A DNA stretch of 30,705 bases. It comes from a virus. The stretch is taken from positions 1 to 30,705 of IMG/VR virus record IMGVR_UViG_3300042549_003232; one strand, written 5' to 3'. The notes under the pieces are model-generated. The model had not been told where the DNA came from, searched no databases, and saw nothing but the letters and a program-made list of their open reading frames with translations. This document shows positions 8,081 through 15,798 of this stretch, piece after piece. Both the position numbers and the translations under genes were made by a program. Numbering within the stretch: position 1 is the stretch's first letter; the number at the start of each line of letters is the position of its first letter.

Positions 8081-8580
8081 TAGAATAAAGTTATACGCTT
8101 ATACGGCGCAAGTAAAAAAGTAACCACCTTTGGCATTTCCTCTTTAGGATTATCCCTATTCTCGTACAAATAAGTAATCATTTCCTTAATGGCCGTTTCT
8201 ATATCATCCGGAACATCGGAACCTCCATCATAATTCCAATCATAACCAGCTACATAAGTGACTGTATTAAACCCTGCCTGATTAGTAATTACATTAGTGT
8301 ACCATTGACTTTCCTCAATCTCAAAAGTAACATCCTCAAAATCTTTATTAACTACATCCTCAACCGCAATTATTGGATAGTTGTATATCTTTAAATTTCC
8401 GCTTCGGTCCGTAATTTCGGTTATGCTTCTCTGCCATAACACCTGCAAGGTGTATTGCTCAACTTGATTTACCGCAGATTTTATTAACGCAGTAATCAAT
8501 GTATCCTCGTAATCGTAATCTAAATCCACTCTCAGCCACAATTTCGCTTGATCTAGGCTTACTACGTTTAACTGATCCAT
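8080..8580 (-). CDS. Head-tail connector (HK97 gp6-like)
   Basis: A 166-residue protein of the phage connector family: VSLDQAKLWLRVDLDYDYED and TLITALIKSAVNQVEQYT at the N-terminus, with the acidic, helical start typical of gp6/gp15-like adaptors. It binds below the portal. A region with WNYDGGSDVPDDIETAIK precedes the last helices. It is the first gene after the glycosyltransferase cassette, so the cassette separates it from the capsid gene. Confidence 0.85.
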   Translation of the reverse strand: MDQLNVVSLDQAKLWLRVDLDYDYEDTLITALIKSAVNQVEQYTLQVLWQRSITEITDRSGNLKIYNYPIIAVEDVVNKDFEDVTFEIEESQWYTNVITNQAGFNTVTYVAGYDWNYDGGSDVPDDIETAIKEMITYLYENRDNPKEEMPKVVTFLLAPYKRITLF

Positions 8581-8610
8581 ATTCTTTTTTCTGTTTAAAA
8601 GGCTTGTCCA

Positions 8611-9558
8611 TTATTTTGTTGCTAATTTACTAATTTTTAATAACCATTTTTCAAACTTGGCTAAATCCTTAATCGGATCTAATTGCTTTGCCCTCTCAAT
8701 TGGTTTTTTATCTTTAAATAACTGGTCACTATTTGTGACCGCTTCAACCCATGAATCAATATTGTTTCTCTGAACGTAAACGGCGCTATCTGCGAGGCTT
8801 TCTCTAAATCCTGCTATATCTGATGCAATTACAGGAATATTGCAACATAGGGCCTCTACCTGAGCCATCCCATAACTATCATATTCGCTTGGCGCAATCA
8901 GCAATTTAGTCATTGCCAAATATTTCCTAATATCCTCAGTAATTCCAACGTATTTAATATTTTTAACCTTTGCATCCGTTATCTGCGGATAGTAACCGCC
9001 CTGCACCGCTAAAAATTTATGGTTAGGCATCCGCTTTGCAATTTCAATTAATATTTTTCCGCCCTTGTTTTCATTATGGTTTATTAGTGTAATATATTCC
9101 GCTTTGCTTGTATCGACATCTTTAAAATCCCTATAATCAACTGGAGGATGTAAAACAAATGTTTCTTGATTATAGTTTAATTCCTTTTTTGCTTGTTCTG
9201 TATTATAAACCGTATAAACGTTTTTACGAATATCTACCTGCGGATAGCCGGCATTGTTATGAGTGAAATTAATTATCTTTTTATTTACTAGCCTTTGTTT
9301 GTTCATAGCATAATAAGTGCCTGATAATTGGCAAAACACTAAATCTGCCCAATCCCATAAATTATTATGACATATTTTGTAGTCCTTAACCTGAGCATAA
9401 ATATCTATTCCTTCATAACTGTAATCTTTAGGATACCTAGTTATTGCCTTAACCTCATGCCCTTTGCTCATTAAATACTTGCAAATCCTGTGCAAACAAA
9501 TCTCTGAGCCTGCTCTTTGATGTGGTAAATATATTCCCGGACTTAATAGAATTTTCAT
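8611..9558 (-). CDS. GT4-type glycosyltransferase
   Basis: A 315-residue protein with the layout of group-1 (GT4, GT-B fold) glycosyltransferases. The N-terminal domain begins MKILLSPGIYLPHQRAGSE, with the Gly-Ser-Glu loop typical for the family. The C-terminal nucleotide-sugar domain has YVGITEDIRKYLA, LLIAPSEYDSYGMAQVEALC (the E-x7-E type region) and PVIASDIAGFRE. It probably transfers a sugar from a nucleotide donor; the acceptor is unknown. It overlaps the upstream gene by 4 bp and ends the cassette, 31 bp before the connector gene. Confidence 0.85.
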   Translation of the reverse strand: MKILLSPGIYLPHQRAGSEICLHRICKYLMSKGHEVKAITRYPKDYSYEGIDIYAQVKDYKICHNNLWDWADLVFCQLSGTYYAMNKQRLVNKKIINFTHNNAGYPQVDIRKNVYTVYNTEQAKKELNYNQETFVLHPPVDYRDFKDVDTSKAEYITLINHNENKGGKILIEIAKRMPNHKFLAVQGGYYPQITDAKVKNIKYVGITEDIRKYLAMTKLLIAPSEYDSYGMAQVEALCCNIPVIASDIAGFRESLADSAVYVQRNNIDSWVEAVTNSDQLFKDKKPIERAKQLDPIKDLAKFEKWLLKISKLATK

Positions 9559-10160
9559 ATTATATTGATGTATAAATAAGGTTTAGGAATCTTTGGCGTG
9601 TTATGATCGTAATTATGTAAATCTGTTTGATGGTAATGGATTGACTGAATAGCATTAGCTGGATTAAATAACCTATAACCTGCTCTATTTAACTCATATG
9701 CTATCCTATTATCACAACCCGGAATACCTAAATAAAAATCACAAAATCTGACATTTCTAATTTTACCTTTAAATATCCAAGTGTCCTGACTAAACCTTTC
9801 ATTGTGTAGCCTTAACCCATCTTTGCGCTTATCCCATCTGCTCAAAGCTATACATTGCCTATCCTTTAAATTAACTAACTTTAAAGTATCATTAAAATAA
9901 ATATCGCTATTTGCAATTATTGAAATTGAGTTTGGAGATGTAGCCGTATCATTAACCAAATCAAAGAAATTTCTGTATGTCGGCCTATTAGCATTAACAA
10001 TTATAAGCTTATCTGATACCGGTAATTTTACCTCACCCTCAACAATTAAAAATATATTATCAATCAGCGGATTTTTGATATTTTGGTTTAAGCAGTATAA
10101 TAACTCCTTTTGCCTTTTTGCATCTTTATCCTGATAAAACGAAGTGTAAAGATTTACCAT
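9555..10160 (-). CDS. Putative GT-A glycosyltransferase-like protein
   Basis: A 201-residue protein that begins MVNLYTSFYQD, then has a nucleotide-binding-like run of strands and an IIANSDIYFND motif near residue 80, resembling the DxD region of GT-A enzymes. A CDFYLGIPGCDNRIAYELNR segment follows, recalling acceptor-side motifs such as 'G..D..'. It ends with a His-rich tail (SIHYHQTDLHNYDHN). Both neighbours overlap by 4-7 bp. It is likely to act with the other sugar enzymes of this cassette; substrate unknown. Confidence 0.6.
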   Translation of the reverse strand: MVNLYTSFYQDKDAKRQKELLYCLNQNIKNPLIDNIFLIVEGEVKLPVSDKLIIVNANRPTYRNFFDLVNDTATSPNSISIIANSDIYFNDTLKLVNLKDRQCIALSRWDKRKDGLRLHNERFSQDTWIFKGKIRNVRFCDFYLGIPGCDNRIAYELNRAGYRLFNPANAIQSIHYHQTDLHNYDHNTPKIPKPYLYINII

Positions 10161-10261
10161 AAATATTTAATCAACGCTAACACCGCCAAAACTAAAAAGC
10201 TAAAAGCCAATAAACCCAATCCAGCTACAACTATATTACATAAAAACCTAACTACTCTCAT
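10154..10261 (-). CDS. Small single-pass membrane peptide
   Basis: Found by translating the gap: 35 residues, MRVVRFLCNIVVAGLGLLAF then SFLVLAVLALIKYLW. The basic start and about 25 hydrophobic residues predict one transmembrane helix. The ATG overlaps the stop of the GP88-like gene (ATGA at 10258-10261) and its stop overlaps the next start, so it fits the coupled gene chain. Function unknown. Confidence 0.55.
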   Translation of the reverse strand: MRVVRFLCNIVVAGLGLLAFSFLVLAVLALIKYLW

Positions 10262-10875
10262 ATTATTTTATTTTTTTTTGAAACTAACATATTATCTAAC
10301 AAAGCAAAATTTATATTTGGCATCCTTGCATAATCATCATTATTATCAATCGGTCTAAAATCCTCAACCTCGCCAATGCTTTTATAAACCTTAACATTTT
10401 TTAAATTAAACTCATTTATTAAATTATCTAATTTTCCGCCATAACTTGCAGTTAAAATTAAATTTTTAGGTATTTCATTAATTCTATTTACCCAATAATT
10501 TAAAGATTTTGTATATGCCCACATTTCAATTTCAGGATTTTCCCTTGCTATTTCTAACCATAAATCAAAGTATTTTTGATTAAAAAAATCTCCGCTTGAA
10601 TGTATCCTTATTGATTTACATTTATTTGGTATAACGGGTTTAATGTTATTTTTTACAGACTCAAAATTTTCCCATCTGCTATTTCTAACTCCAGGAAATC
10701 TTTCAGCGCTTGCAGCATAACATCTATATTGTCCTTTGTCTATGTCAAATTTACCAGTCAGTCTATCAACTGTAACTTTGCATTCCATAGCAAAAGGACA
10801 CGTAGTACCGGTTGGTAAATTCCATTCATACACCTCCCCAGTATAATAATTATTTTTTTTTATTAATGTTCTCAT
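10258..10875 (-). CDS. GP88-like phage protein
   Basis: A 205-residue protein resembling the 'gene product 88' family known from actinobacterial and other phages. The core is KSIRIHSSGDFFNQKYFDLW, then ARENPEIEMWAYTKSLNYW. Near the N-terminus are three cysteines, C26, C32 and C52 (TTCPFAMEC and YRCYAA), in a spacing that could bind a metal or iron-sulfur cluster; this is inference. The biochemical role of the family is not known to me. It lies inside the glycosyltransferase cassette, overlapping the DUF5672-like gene by 26 bp. Confidence 0.7.
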   Translation of the reverse strand: MRTLIKKNNYYTGEVYEWNLPTGTTCPFAMECKVTVDRLTGKFDIDKGQYRCYAASAERFPGVRNSRWENFESVKNNIKPVIPNKCKSIRIHSSGDFFNQKYFDLWLEIARENPEIEMWAYTKSLNYWVNRINEIPKNLILTASYGGKLDNLINEFNLKNVKVYKSIGEVEDFRPIDNNDDYARMPNINFALLDNMLVSKKNKII

Positions 10876-11437
10876 ACTGAGTTAATATTTTTTTATACTG
10901 TTTATGATATTTATTTATAGCATGATAGCCTAATGAGCCAAACTCAAACTCAGTTTCTACGCTAAATTTATTACAGGTTTCTTTGTCCGGCATCTCAATC
11001 CCTAATTTGCGAATCGAATTACAAAAGTATATATCCTCATTCCCATCTAATTGCATACCTCTATATGGATATTTAGAGCAAATTTCATACATAACTTTTG
11101 GATTTCGAATGCTTAACCCTCCATTCATACAACCAGGTATTTTTTCAATCCATGCCCCAATATAATCCCATTTTAAAAACTCCTCAATGCCTGACTTTAA
11201 TAAACCTGAGTCATGCTGAAAGATTAAAATTCTTTTATAAACGCAACCCCTCCAAAATGATCGATTAGTTAATACATTGTTATAGCTTAACGGCGATCTT
11301 AGCGAATAAATACCCCCCTCATAAGGAGGCTGAATATGAATAATTTCCCAATCCTTTGGCAAAAACTTCTCATGCTCCTCAATAGCTTTTTTAGCTATCT
11401 CAACCCGATCATCAACTATAATTGCGGCGTATCTCAT
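10850..11437 (-). CDS. DUF5672-like glycan-related protein
   Basis: A 195-residue protein with AAIIVDDRVEIAKKAIEEHE at the start, then ILIFQHDSGLLKSGIEEFLKW, DYIGAWIE, CMNGGLSIRN and GNEDIYFCNSIRK. The order of these motifs (FQHDS, YIGAPW-like, GNGGLSLR-like, EDxYF) is that of DUF5672, a family found next to glycosyltransferases and thought to be of GT-A type. The acidic EDIYF motif may be catalytic. It is coupled to the 54-residue gene upstream through an ATGA overlap. Confidence 0.72.
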   Translation of the reverse strand: MRYAAIIVDDRVEIAKKAIEEHEKFLPKDWEIIHIQPPYEGGIYSLRSPLSYNNVLTNRSFWRGCVYKRILIFQHDSGLLKSGIEEFLKWDYIGAWIEKIPGCMNGGLSIRNPKVMYEICSKYPYRGMQLDGNEDIYFCNSIRKLGIEMPDKETCNKFSVETEFEFGSLGYHAINKYHKQYKKILTQYENINKKK

Positions 11438-11598
11438 AAATCTGTTGTTTTGGTAATTTTAACCTGCAATTGGTGATCAACCATTTTTGCATATTGATAA
11501 ATTACAATATCTAATCCATTACCCTCCGCCTCTTTTATCAACTCATTTAAAATATCAACGTGCTTTCTAATTTCCTTTGCATAATCCATATCGCTCAT
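11434..11598 (-). CDS. Small hypothetical protein of the sugar cassette
   Basis: A 54-residue frame (MSDMDYAKEIRKHVDILNEL...) that I translated from the gap between two glycosyltransferase-like genes. It overlaps both neighbours by ATGA junctions (11595-11598 and 11434-11437), which strongly supports real translation. Mostly helical in character, with acidic and basic residues mixed; not recognised. Confidence 0.6.
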   Translation of the reverse strand: MSDMDYAKEIRKHVDILNELIKEAEGNGLDIVIYQYAKMVDHQLQVKITKTTDL

Positions 11599-12344
11599 AT
11601 AAAATATTTATTAAAGTTTTGATGCATTCTAAGGCTTTCAGGCAACTCATTTTTTTCAAATGGTATAGTATCCCATAAATTGTATGAAACGCAATGTAAA
11701 TCCTTAATATCGTTATCAGGTGTCCATGCGTAAAAGGTATCATCTAGCCAATTCTTTTTAATCTCATTAGCATGACCAAACACCAAATATTTATACCTCA
11801 TGATAGGCTCCGGCTGGCAGGTGCTGAAATGATAAATAGTTTGCTTTAAATTTAGGTTTTGTTTATTGTTTTGCCTATGCAAATTTTCCAATCTTATAGG
11901 CCTAAACCCATCTAAGCAAATATGATTGAAAGACCTCCAAAAGTTTATAAAACCATCAATACCATAAAATCGTTCCTCATTATTAAAGGCATAATCATAA
12001 CTAGCATATAACTCATCAGACTTGTAAACCTCATCTGAATCAACTGTTAGCACCAAATCAAAACCAGCTGAGTATTTATACTTTACATTTCTATGCTCAT
12101 TTTCGGCGCCGTATCTCTCCGCCCTATCCCAAATCATTTTATCCCCTAAAACATCTTTGCAAATATTATAAATGTACTCCTCACTATCCGGACATTGTAA
12201 ATTAGTTCCATGACCCTGAGAAGGTTGCTTACTGTAAGCTATTACCATTTTATCTACATTATCCACAACTGATAGCAAAGACTCTTTTAAATAGTCCCCA
12301 GCGTAGTGGATAGTCATGAATCCTAGTACTTTATATTTGCTCAT
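11595..12344 (-). CDS. GT2-like glycosyltransferase
   Basis: A 249-residue protein. It starts KVLGFMTIHYAGDYLKESLL and carries FDLVLTVDSDEVYKSDEL near residue 95, where DSDE is a DxD-type motif that would hold a metal-bound nucleotide sugar. Other points are YSKQPSQGHG near the N-terminus and a C-terminal half rich in aromatic residues (FWRSFNHICLDGFRPIRLEN). This fits a GT-A/GT2-like enzyme; donor and acceptor unknown. It overlaps the CgeB-like gene by 14 bp and the small gene downstream by 4 bp. Confidence 0.68.
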   Translation of the reverse strand: MSKYKVLGFMTIHYAGDYLKESLLSVVDNVDKMVIAYSKQPSQGHGTNLQCPDSEEYIYNICKDVLGDKMIWDRAERYGAENEHRNVKYKYSAGFDLVLTVDSDEVYKSDELYASYDYAFNNEERFYGIDGFINFWRSFNHICLDGFRPIRLENLHRQNNKQNLNLKQTIYHFSTCQPEPIMRYKYLVFGHANEIKKNWLDDTFYAWTPDNDIKDLHCVSYNLWDTIPFEKNELPESLRMHQNFNKYFI

Positions 12345-13242
12345 ATTCCTTTATTATGTTTTTAACCATTTTGTCAAATGTATAATTTTCTCTAACAAAT
12401 TGCTGACCTTTTAACGCTAATTCTTTACGCTCATCCTCATGCTCCAAATAGTAATTAATCAACTCAATCAACTCCCTAAATGTTTGCCAAGTTCTTAAAT
12501 GCTGACCATCTATAAATGGCATCTCAGCGTATTCCATAGCTAGGCATAAACACCCCGAACCCATTATCCTATAAATCCGATCACTTGAATATTTAGGCTC
12601 ATCAAAATGACTTAAATTAATCCCTATCTTAATACCTCTGTAAGCCTTAGCCTCCTCAGCTTGACTGCTATTAAAGTTACCTGCGCTATTTATCCAATTA
12701 TTGCCATAAACTCCGTAGCGGCCTCTAAAATGCTTTAGCAGTAAATTATTCATTTGAATCCTCATCCTAGATAAAGGAAACTTTGCCGATCCGTAATTAT
12801 TACCAAAAAACCCAATCTCCGGCAAATTAAAACTATCCCCCTCCGGCTTATAAATATCCGGATCATAACCTATCTCTAAATACCCTCCATTAACCACATT
12901 TTTAGCATCTCTTAAATTACTGAATAAAGTCCTATCAATATGCGGAGCCATATCAATCATCCATTGCGGAGTCCTTTCTCTAATATCTCCATTCCAATTA
13001 ATAATGAAACCGCCTGTTTTTTTCAACTCCTTTACTGTTTCAATATGGATTATGTTTTCGGCTTGGATTTGCATAAATATGATATCAGGCTTAAATGCTT
13101 TTGCCATATTAATAGCCTTTTGGTTTACATCTTGTTCTCCAGTACTTAACTCAATGTAATCAGTACAATTAGCTAAAAAGGCTTTGCGCATTGAATCAAA
13201 AGGCGGAGGCCCAACACATAAACCTAAATGGAATATTCTCAT
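12331..13242 (-). CDS. CgeB-like GT-B glycosyltransferase
   Basis: A 303-residue protein with a Rossmann-like N-terminal half (KPDIIFMQIQAEN, FIINWNGDIRERTPQWM) and a C-terminal half with GIKIGINLSHFDEPKYSSDR and IYRIMGSGCLCLAMEYAEM. The segment 'R.Y.IMG.GC.CL' followed by a Glu is typical for CgeB/Glyco_trans_1_2 enzymes, which bind the sugar nucleotide there. It overlaps the preceding small gene by 4 bp and leads the cassette of sugar enzymes. Confidence 0.78.
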   Translation of the reverse strand: MRIFHLGLCVGPPPFDSMRKAFLANCTDYIELSTGEQDVNQKAINMAKAFKPDIIFMQIQAENIIHIETVKELKKTGGFIINWNGDIRERTPQWMIDMAPHIDRTLFSNLRDAKNVVNGGYLEIGYDPDIYKPEGDSFNLPEIGFFGNNYGSAKFPLSRMRIQMNNLLLKHFRGRYGVYGNNWINSAGNFNSSQAEEAKAYRGIKIGINLSHFDEPKYSSDRIYRIMGSGCLCLAMEYAEMPFIDGQHLRTWQTFRELIELINYYLEHEDERKELALKGQQFVRENYTFDKMVKNIIKEYEQI

Positions 13243-13445
13243 AAATTTTCTATTTCTTGTTTAACTTCTTGCCAATATTTTTCATCTTGCATTGGATTAA
13301 TACAATAAAAATATCCTTTTCGTAATTGTAATATCTCATCAACTGCTATTAATGCACATTGTTTAGCATATCTTGCAGGTGTATAAAACTCCATAGCATT
13401 ATCAAATTTATCTACTAATTCTTTTGCTTTTTCTTTATGTGTCAT
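13239..13445 (-). CDS. Small hypothetical protein, common Bacteroidota phage type
   Basis: A 68-residue protein: MTHKEKAKELVDKFDNAMEF, then AKQCALIAVDEILQL and YWQEVKQEIENL. This pattern (KAKELVDKF ... AKQCALIAVDEI ... YWxEVKxEI) recurs in small accessory proteins of Bacteroidota phages. Function unknown; helical. Overlaps both neighbours by ATGA (13442-13445 and 13239-13242). Confidence 0.65.
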   Translation of the reverse strand: MTHKEKAKELVDKFDNAMEFYTPARYAKQCALIAVDEILQLRKGYFYCINPMQDEKYWQEVKQEIENL

Positions 13446-13618
13446 ACTTTACGGATTTGATCCCAATCTCTCAAAAAGTCTAATATTGATGGATAATTAA
13501 CTCTGCCAGCTCCGCACTTTCTACGGACATGAATCCAGCCATTTATAACGCCAATCCTAATCTCATACTCTTTATTTTTGTATAATCCCTCTTGACCTGT
13601 AAAAATTGCTTTAAACAT
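13442..13618 (-). CDS. Small hypothetical protein after the tRNA-like gene
   Basis: A 58-residue frame found by hand: MFKAIFTGQEGLYKNKEYEI, then RIGVINGWIHVRRKCG and LDFLRDWDQIRKV. It begins 15 bp after the tRNA-like gene and its TGA overlaps the next ATG. It looks like a small all-beta protein followed by one helix; not recognised. It is the first protein gene of the transcript that the promoter at 13754-13785 would produce. Confidence 0.6.
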   Translation of the reverse strand: MFKAIFTGQEGLYKNKEYEIRIGVINGWIHVRRKCGAGRVNYPSILDFLRDWDQIRKV

Positions 13619-13632
13619 AATTTTAAATTAAG

Positions 13633-13747
13633 TAGTCAGGACAGGATTCGAACCTGTATGCTAACAATCACTGGCGATTCATGTACGTCTACAATCCTTC
13701 GCTGTTAGTCTCACAAATTAAGCGTCTACCAATTCCGCCACCTGACT
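13633..13747 (-). tRNA. Class-II-like tRNA with abnormal anticodon/variable region
   Basis: The acceptor stem is perfect (AGTCAGG with CCTGACT). The D arm GCGGAATTGGTAGACGC is of tRNA-Leu type, and the T arm ACAGG-TTCGAAT-CCTGT is perfect. The middle is odd. The best anticodon arm is TTAAT-TTGTGAG-ACTAA with one A-C mismatch; it would give anticodon GTG, which does not suit a Leu-type body. A 47-base variable region follows, in which CTAACA can pair with TGTTAG and GCGA with TCGC. Total length is about 115 nt and CCA is not encoded. The identity is therefore uncertain. A promoter-like site places the transcription start at its first base. Confidence 0.7.
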
Positions 13748-13753
13748 ATAACA

Positions 13754-13785
13754 CAAAAGTAAATTATTTTTATAACATATACAAA
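13754..13785 (-). promoter_or_regulatory. Strong Bacteroidota-type promoter for the tRNA-like gene
   Basis: On the minus strand TTTG (13785-13782), a 20-base spacer, and TACTTTTG (13761-13754) match the Bacteroidota -33/-7 consensus exactly. The predicted start, about 7 bases on, is the first base of the tRNA-like acceptor stem (13747). It probably also drives the sugar cassette, because no terminator separates them. Confidence 0.72.
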
Positions 13786-13786
13786 T

Positions 13787-13815
13787 AAAAAAAACCTGCC
13801 AAATTAATGACAGGC
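13787..13815 (-). terminator. Intrinsic terminator after the capsid gene
   Basis: Minus-strand CCTGTC and GGCAGG pair (one G-T) around an 8-base loop and are followed by eight T's. It lies 36 bases after the capsid stop and directly abuts the next promoter, so it would separate head transcription from the tRNA/sugar unit. Confidence 0.75.
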
Positions 13816-13850
13816 TCTTTCCACCTTATAACCTATTAACCAAAATAGTC

Positions 13851-15053
13851 TTAACTTGGATTTGCATTCATAGAACCAGTTACAAAAGCATCAGTATAGT
13901 AGATTGGCAATGCAACTCTACCCTCAACACGTACTGTAATCTTGTTCTCTCTAACGTTAGTACCATCCTCTTCAAAGAATCTCACAATTGGATTTTCTCT
14001 AACGAATAACTGCGCACCTTTCGCCCAATCTCCAACTAGATATTTATCATCAGCCATTGCGGTTGATTTAAATACTGGAATACCTGAGATAAACATTTGA
14101 CCATTGATTGAATTTACAACCCCTAATCCTGGCAATGTGTAATCGTTTGTAGTTCCTTTAGTAAGTAGCAAAGCATAATACTGCTCAGGACTTAACAAGA
14201 TACCATTTGCTGAGTGATTGTTGCTTTCGATTTGAGCGATTGAATCAATCAATTTCTCAACTTGAATAGTTCTGAATCCAGTGTAAGCCTCAGCGTTTGT
14301 AATCAAACCACCTAGATTTGGAGATGTTCCATTTCCGTTTAGCAATTGATTATCCTCAGCATCCAAATAAGACTCTAACAAACGAGATTGAAGGTATGAT
14401 CTCATTGCTGAAATATCATCCAATGCCTTGCGAGTAATGCGAAGGTAACCGGCGATAAATTCAGATGGAGCAACCTGCTCAGTTAAATCAAAATCAATTT
14501 GAGCCTTAGAACCTGAATTATCCAACCATGCAGCGGCAGAACCTTCACTACCAGTTTCCTGTAAGTAATGGATAGCAGATGTAGACATAACTCCAGTTGG
14601 CAATAATGCACGAACATGTAGTTTACGTGGAGCAGCTGGAAGGATACCAGGTAGCATCTGAACGTTTGCAGCTGAAAGATCAGTAATGTTTGATAATGAC
14701 ATATCTCCAACTGTCTTTAACTCCATTGCAAATTGCTTAATCTCTTTTCTGCGGAACTTCTCTAAATTATCAGAGTTCTCATCCATAGCATTTTGAAACG
14801 CCTGATTGAAAGATACCGGAGCAGATGCCTTAGCTTCCATTTTAATTCTGTTGTTTTCAGATTTAGCCTCAGTCAATGCCTTGTCCATCTCATCAATACG
14901 AACGTTTGCAGACTTAACCGCATCCTCTAACTTTGCATCAACTGCCTTTGTAGCTTCGCTGATTGCGTTTGTGATGATAGCCTTCGCCTCATCTAATGTT
15001 TGCGCCTTGTTTGCATTTAGCAAATCCTGAGCCTTTTGTTCTAAATTTTCCAT
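13851..15053 (-). CDS. Major capsid protein, HK97 fold
   Basis: A 400-residue protein between the prohead protease and a terminator. Residues 1 to about 75 form a charged coiled coil (EQKAQDLLNANKAQTLDEAK), the usual scaffolding delta domain removed by the protease. After it come the parts of the HK97 major capsid family: FRRKEIKQFAMELK, LPGILPAAPRKLHVRALLP, AWLDNSG, and VAPSEFIAGYLRITRKALDD. A C-terminal DWAKGAQLFVRENPIVRFFE and VEGRVALPIYYTDAFV complete the pattern. It assembles the icosahedral shell. Confidence 0.92.
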   Translation of the reverse strand: MENLEQKAQDLLNANKAQTLDEAKAIITNAISEATKAVDAKLEDAVKSANVRIDEMDKALTEAKSENNRIKMEAKASAPVSFNQAFQNAMDENSDNLEKFRRKEIKQFAMELKTVGDMSLSNITDLSAANVQMLPGILPAAPRKLHVRALLPTGVMSTSAIHYLQETGSEGSAAAWLDNSGSKAQIDFDLTEQVAPSEFIAGYLRITRKALDDISAMRSYLQSRLLESYLDAEDNQLLNGNGTSPNLGGLITNAEAYTGFRTIQVEKLIDSIAQIESNNHSANGILLSPEQYYALLLTKGTTNDYTLPGLGVVNSINGQMFISGIPVFKSTAMADDKYLVGDWAKGAQLFVRENPIVRFFEEDGTNVRENKITVRVEGRVALPIYYTDAFVTGSMNANPS

Positions 15054-15055
15054 TT

Positions 15056-15763
15056 TTATCTTTGTAAATGTTTTATTAATTCTGTTAATATATTCGGCTC
15101 ATCAGCCTCCGGAGTGACCTTTGCCGGCTCCTCAGTTAATAGTGAATTTTTTCCTAATGTGAACGCCTCTAATTGAAATTGCTTTAATGCTATCTCCAAC
15201 CTACCAAAACCCTCATCTGTTAAACTTCCATCTTTCAATAGTTTAATCATTTTACTGATTTGATCGTTAATCTCAACCATCGTTAAAGATTTAAACCCTG
15301 TAAATGGTGTTTCGGGGTTTGCTCCTAATGTAACATTTGACCCCTCGTATAACTTAATTTCTTTGATTGTACGGATGCCTGTCTTTTGATCGTAATCAGC
15401 CTTTACAGTACTAAACCCAATTGAATGCTGAACAACAATACCCTCAGCGTATAATACTAAAGCATCTTTGCCGTATGATGTTGGCGCTATCTTAGACTCA
15501 AAGTAAATCCCTTTCTCCTGAGCTTCCAATACTGTTGGTTTTCCATGTGGTTGCGCCCAGTTATGCTGATTTAAAAAGAATATCTCATTTGATCCCATCG
15601 GGCCACGTTCTGCAATCGTTTTGTTTGCTGCGCCTGATGCTATAATATCCTCATCATAATCAACATTGCCGAATTTTGACCAGTAACCGGTTACAGTCAT
15701 AGATTTTGCATCTATGTCCTTAATCTCAGCCGTAAAGTTTTTATATTCCAATAATCCTTTCAT
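15056..15763 (-). CDS. Prohead protease, HK97 (S78) family
   Basis: A 235-residue serine protease that matures the prohead. N-terminal MTVTGYWSKFGNVDYDED, then LNQHNW with catalytic-type His67, and VVQHSIGFS with Ser114, match the S78 family. A segment EGSNVTLGANPETPF follows in the expected place. The C-terminal 80 residues are helical and probably act as scaffold contact. It sits between the MuF-like gene and the capsid gene, with 2 bp before the capsid start. A TATATTTG box lies 8 bases before its ATG. Confidence 0.9.
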   Translation of the reverse strand: MKGLLEYKNFTAEIKDIDAKSMTVTGYWSKFGNVDYDEDIIASGAANKTIAERGPMGSNEIFFLNQHNWAQPHGKPTVLEAQEKGIYFESKIAPTSYGKDALVLYAEGIVVQHSIGFSTVKADYDQKTGIRTIKEIKLYEGSNVTLGANPETPFTGFKSLTMVEINDQISKMIKLLKDGSLTDEGFGRLEIALKQFQLEAFTLGKNSLLTEEPAKVTPEADEPNILTELIKHLQR

Positions 15764-15770
15764 GTCCTTA

Positions 15771-15798
15771 CAAATATATTAATTTTTTAAATATCAAA
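15771..15798 (-). promoter_or_regulatory. Possible promoter before the prohead protease
   Basis: Minus-strand TATATTTG (15778-15771) fits the -7 element, with TTTG at 15798-15795. The spacer is 16, shorter than the usual 19-21. The predicted start is at or next to the ATG at 15763, which would make a leaderless message. Confidence 0.4.

Noticed and set aside
13633-13747. tmRNA
   Set aside because: It has a full D arm, is far too short and has no tag-peptide frame; a tRNA-like gene fits better.
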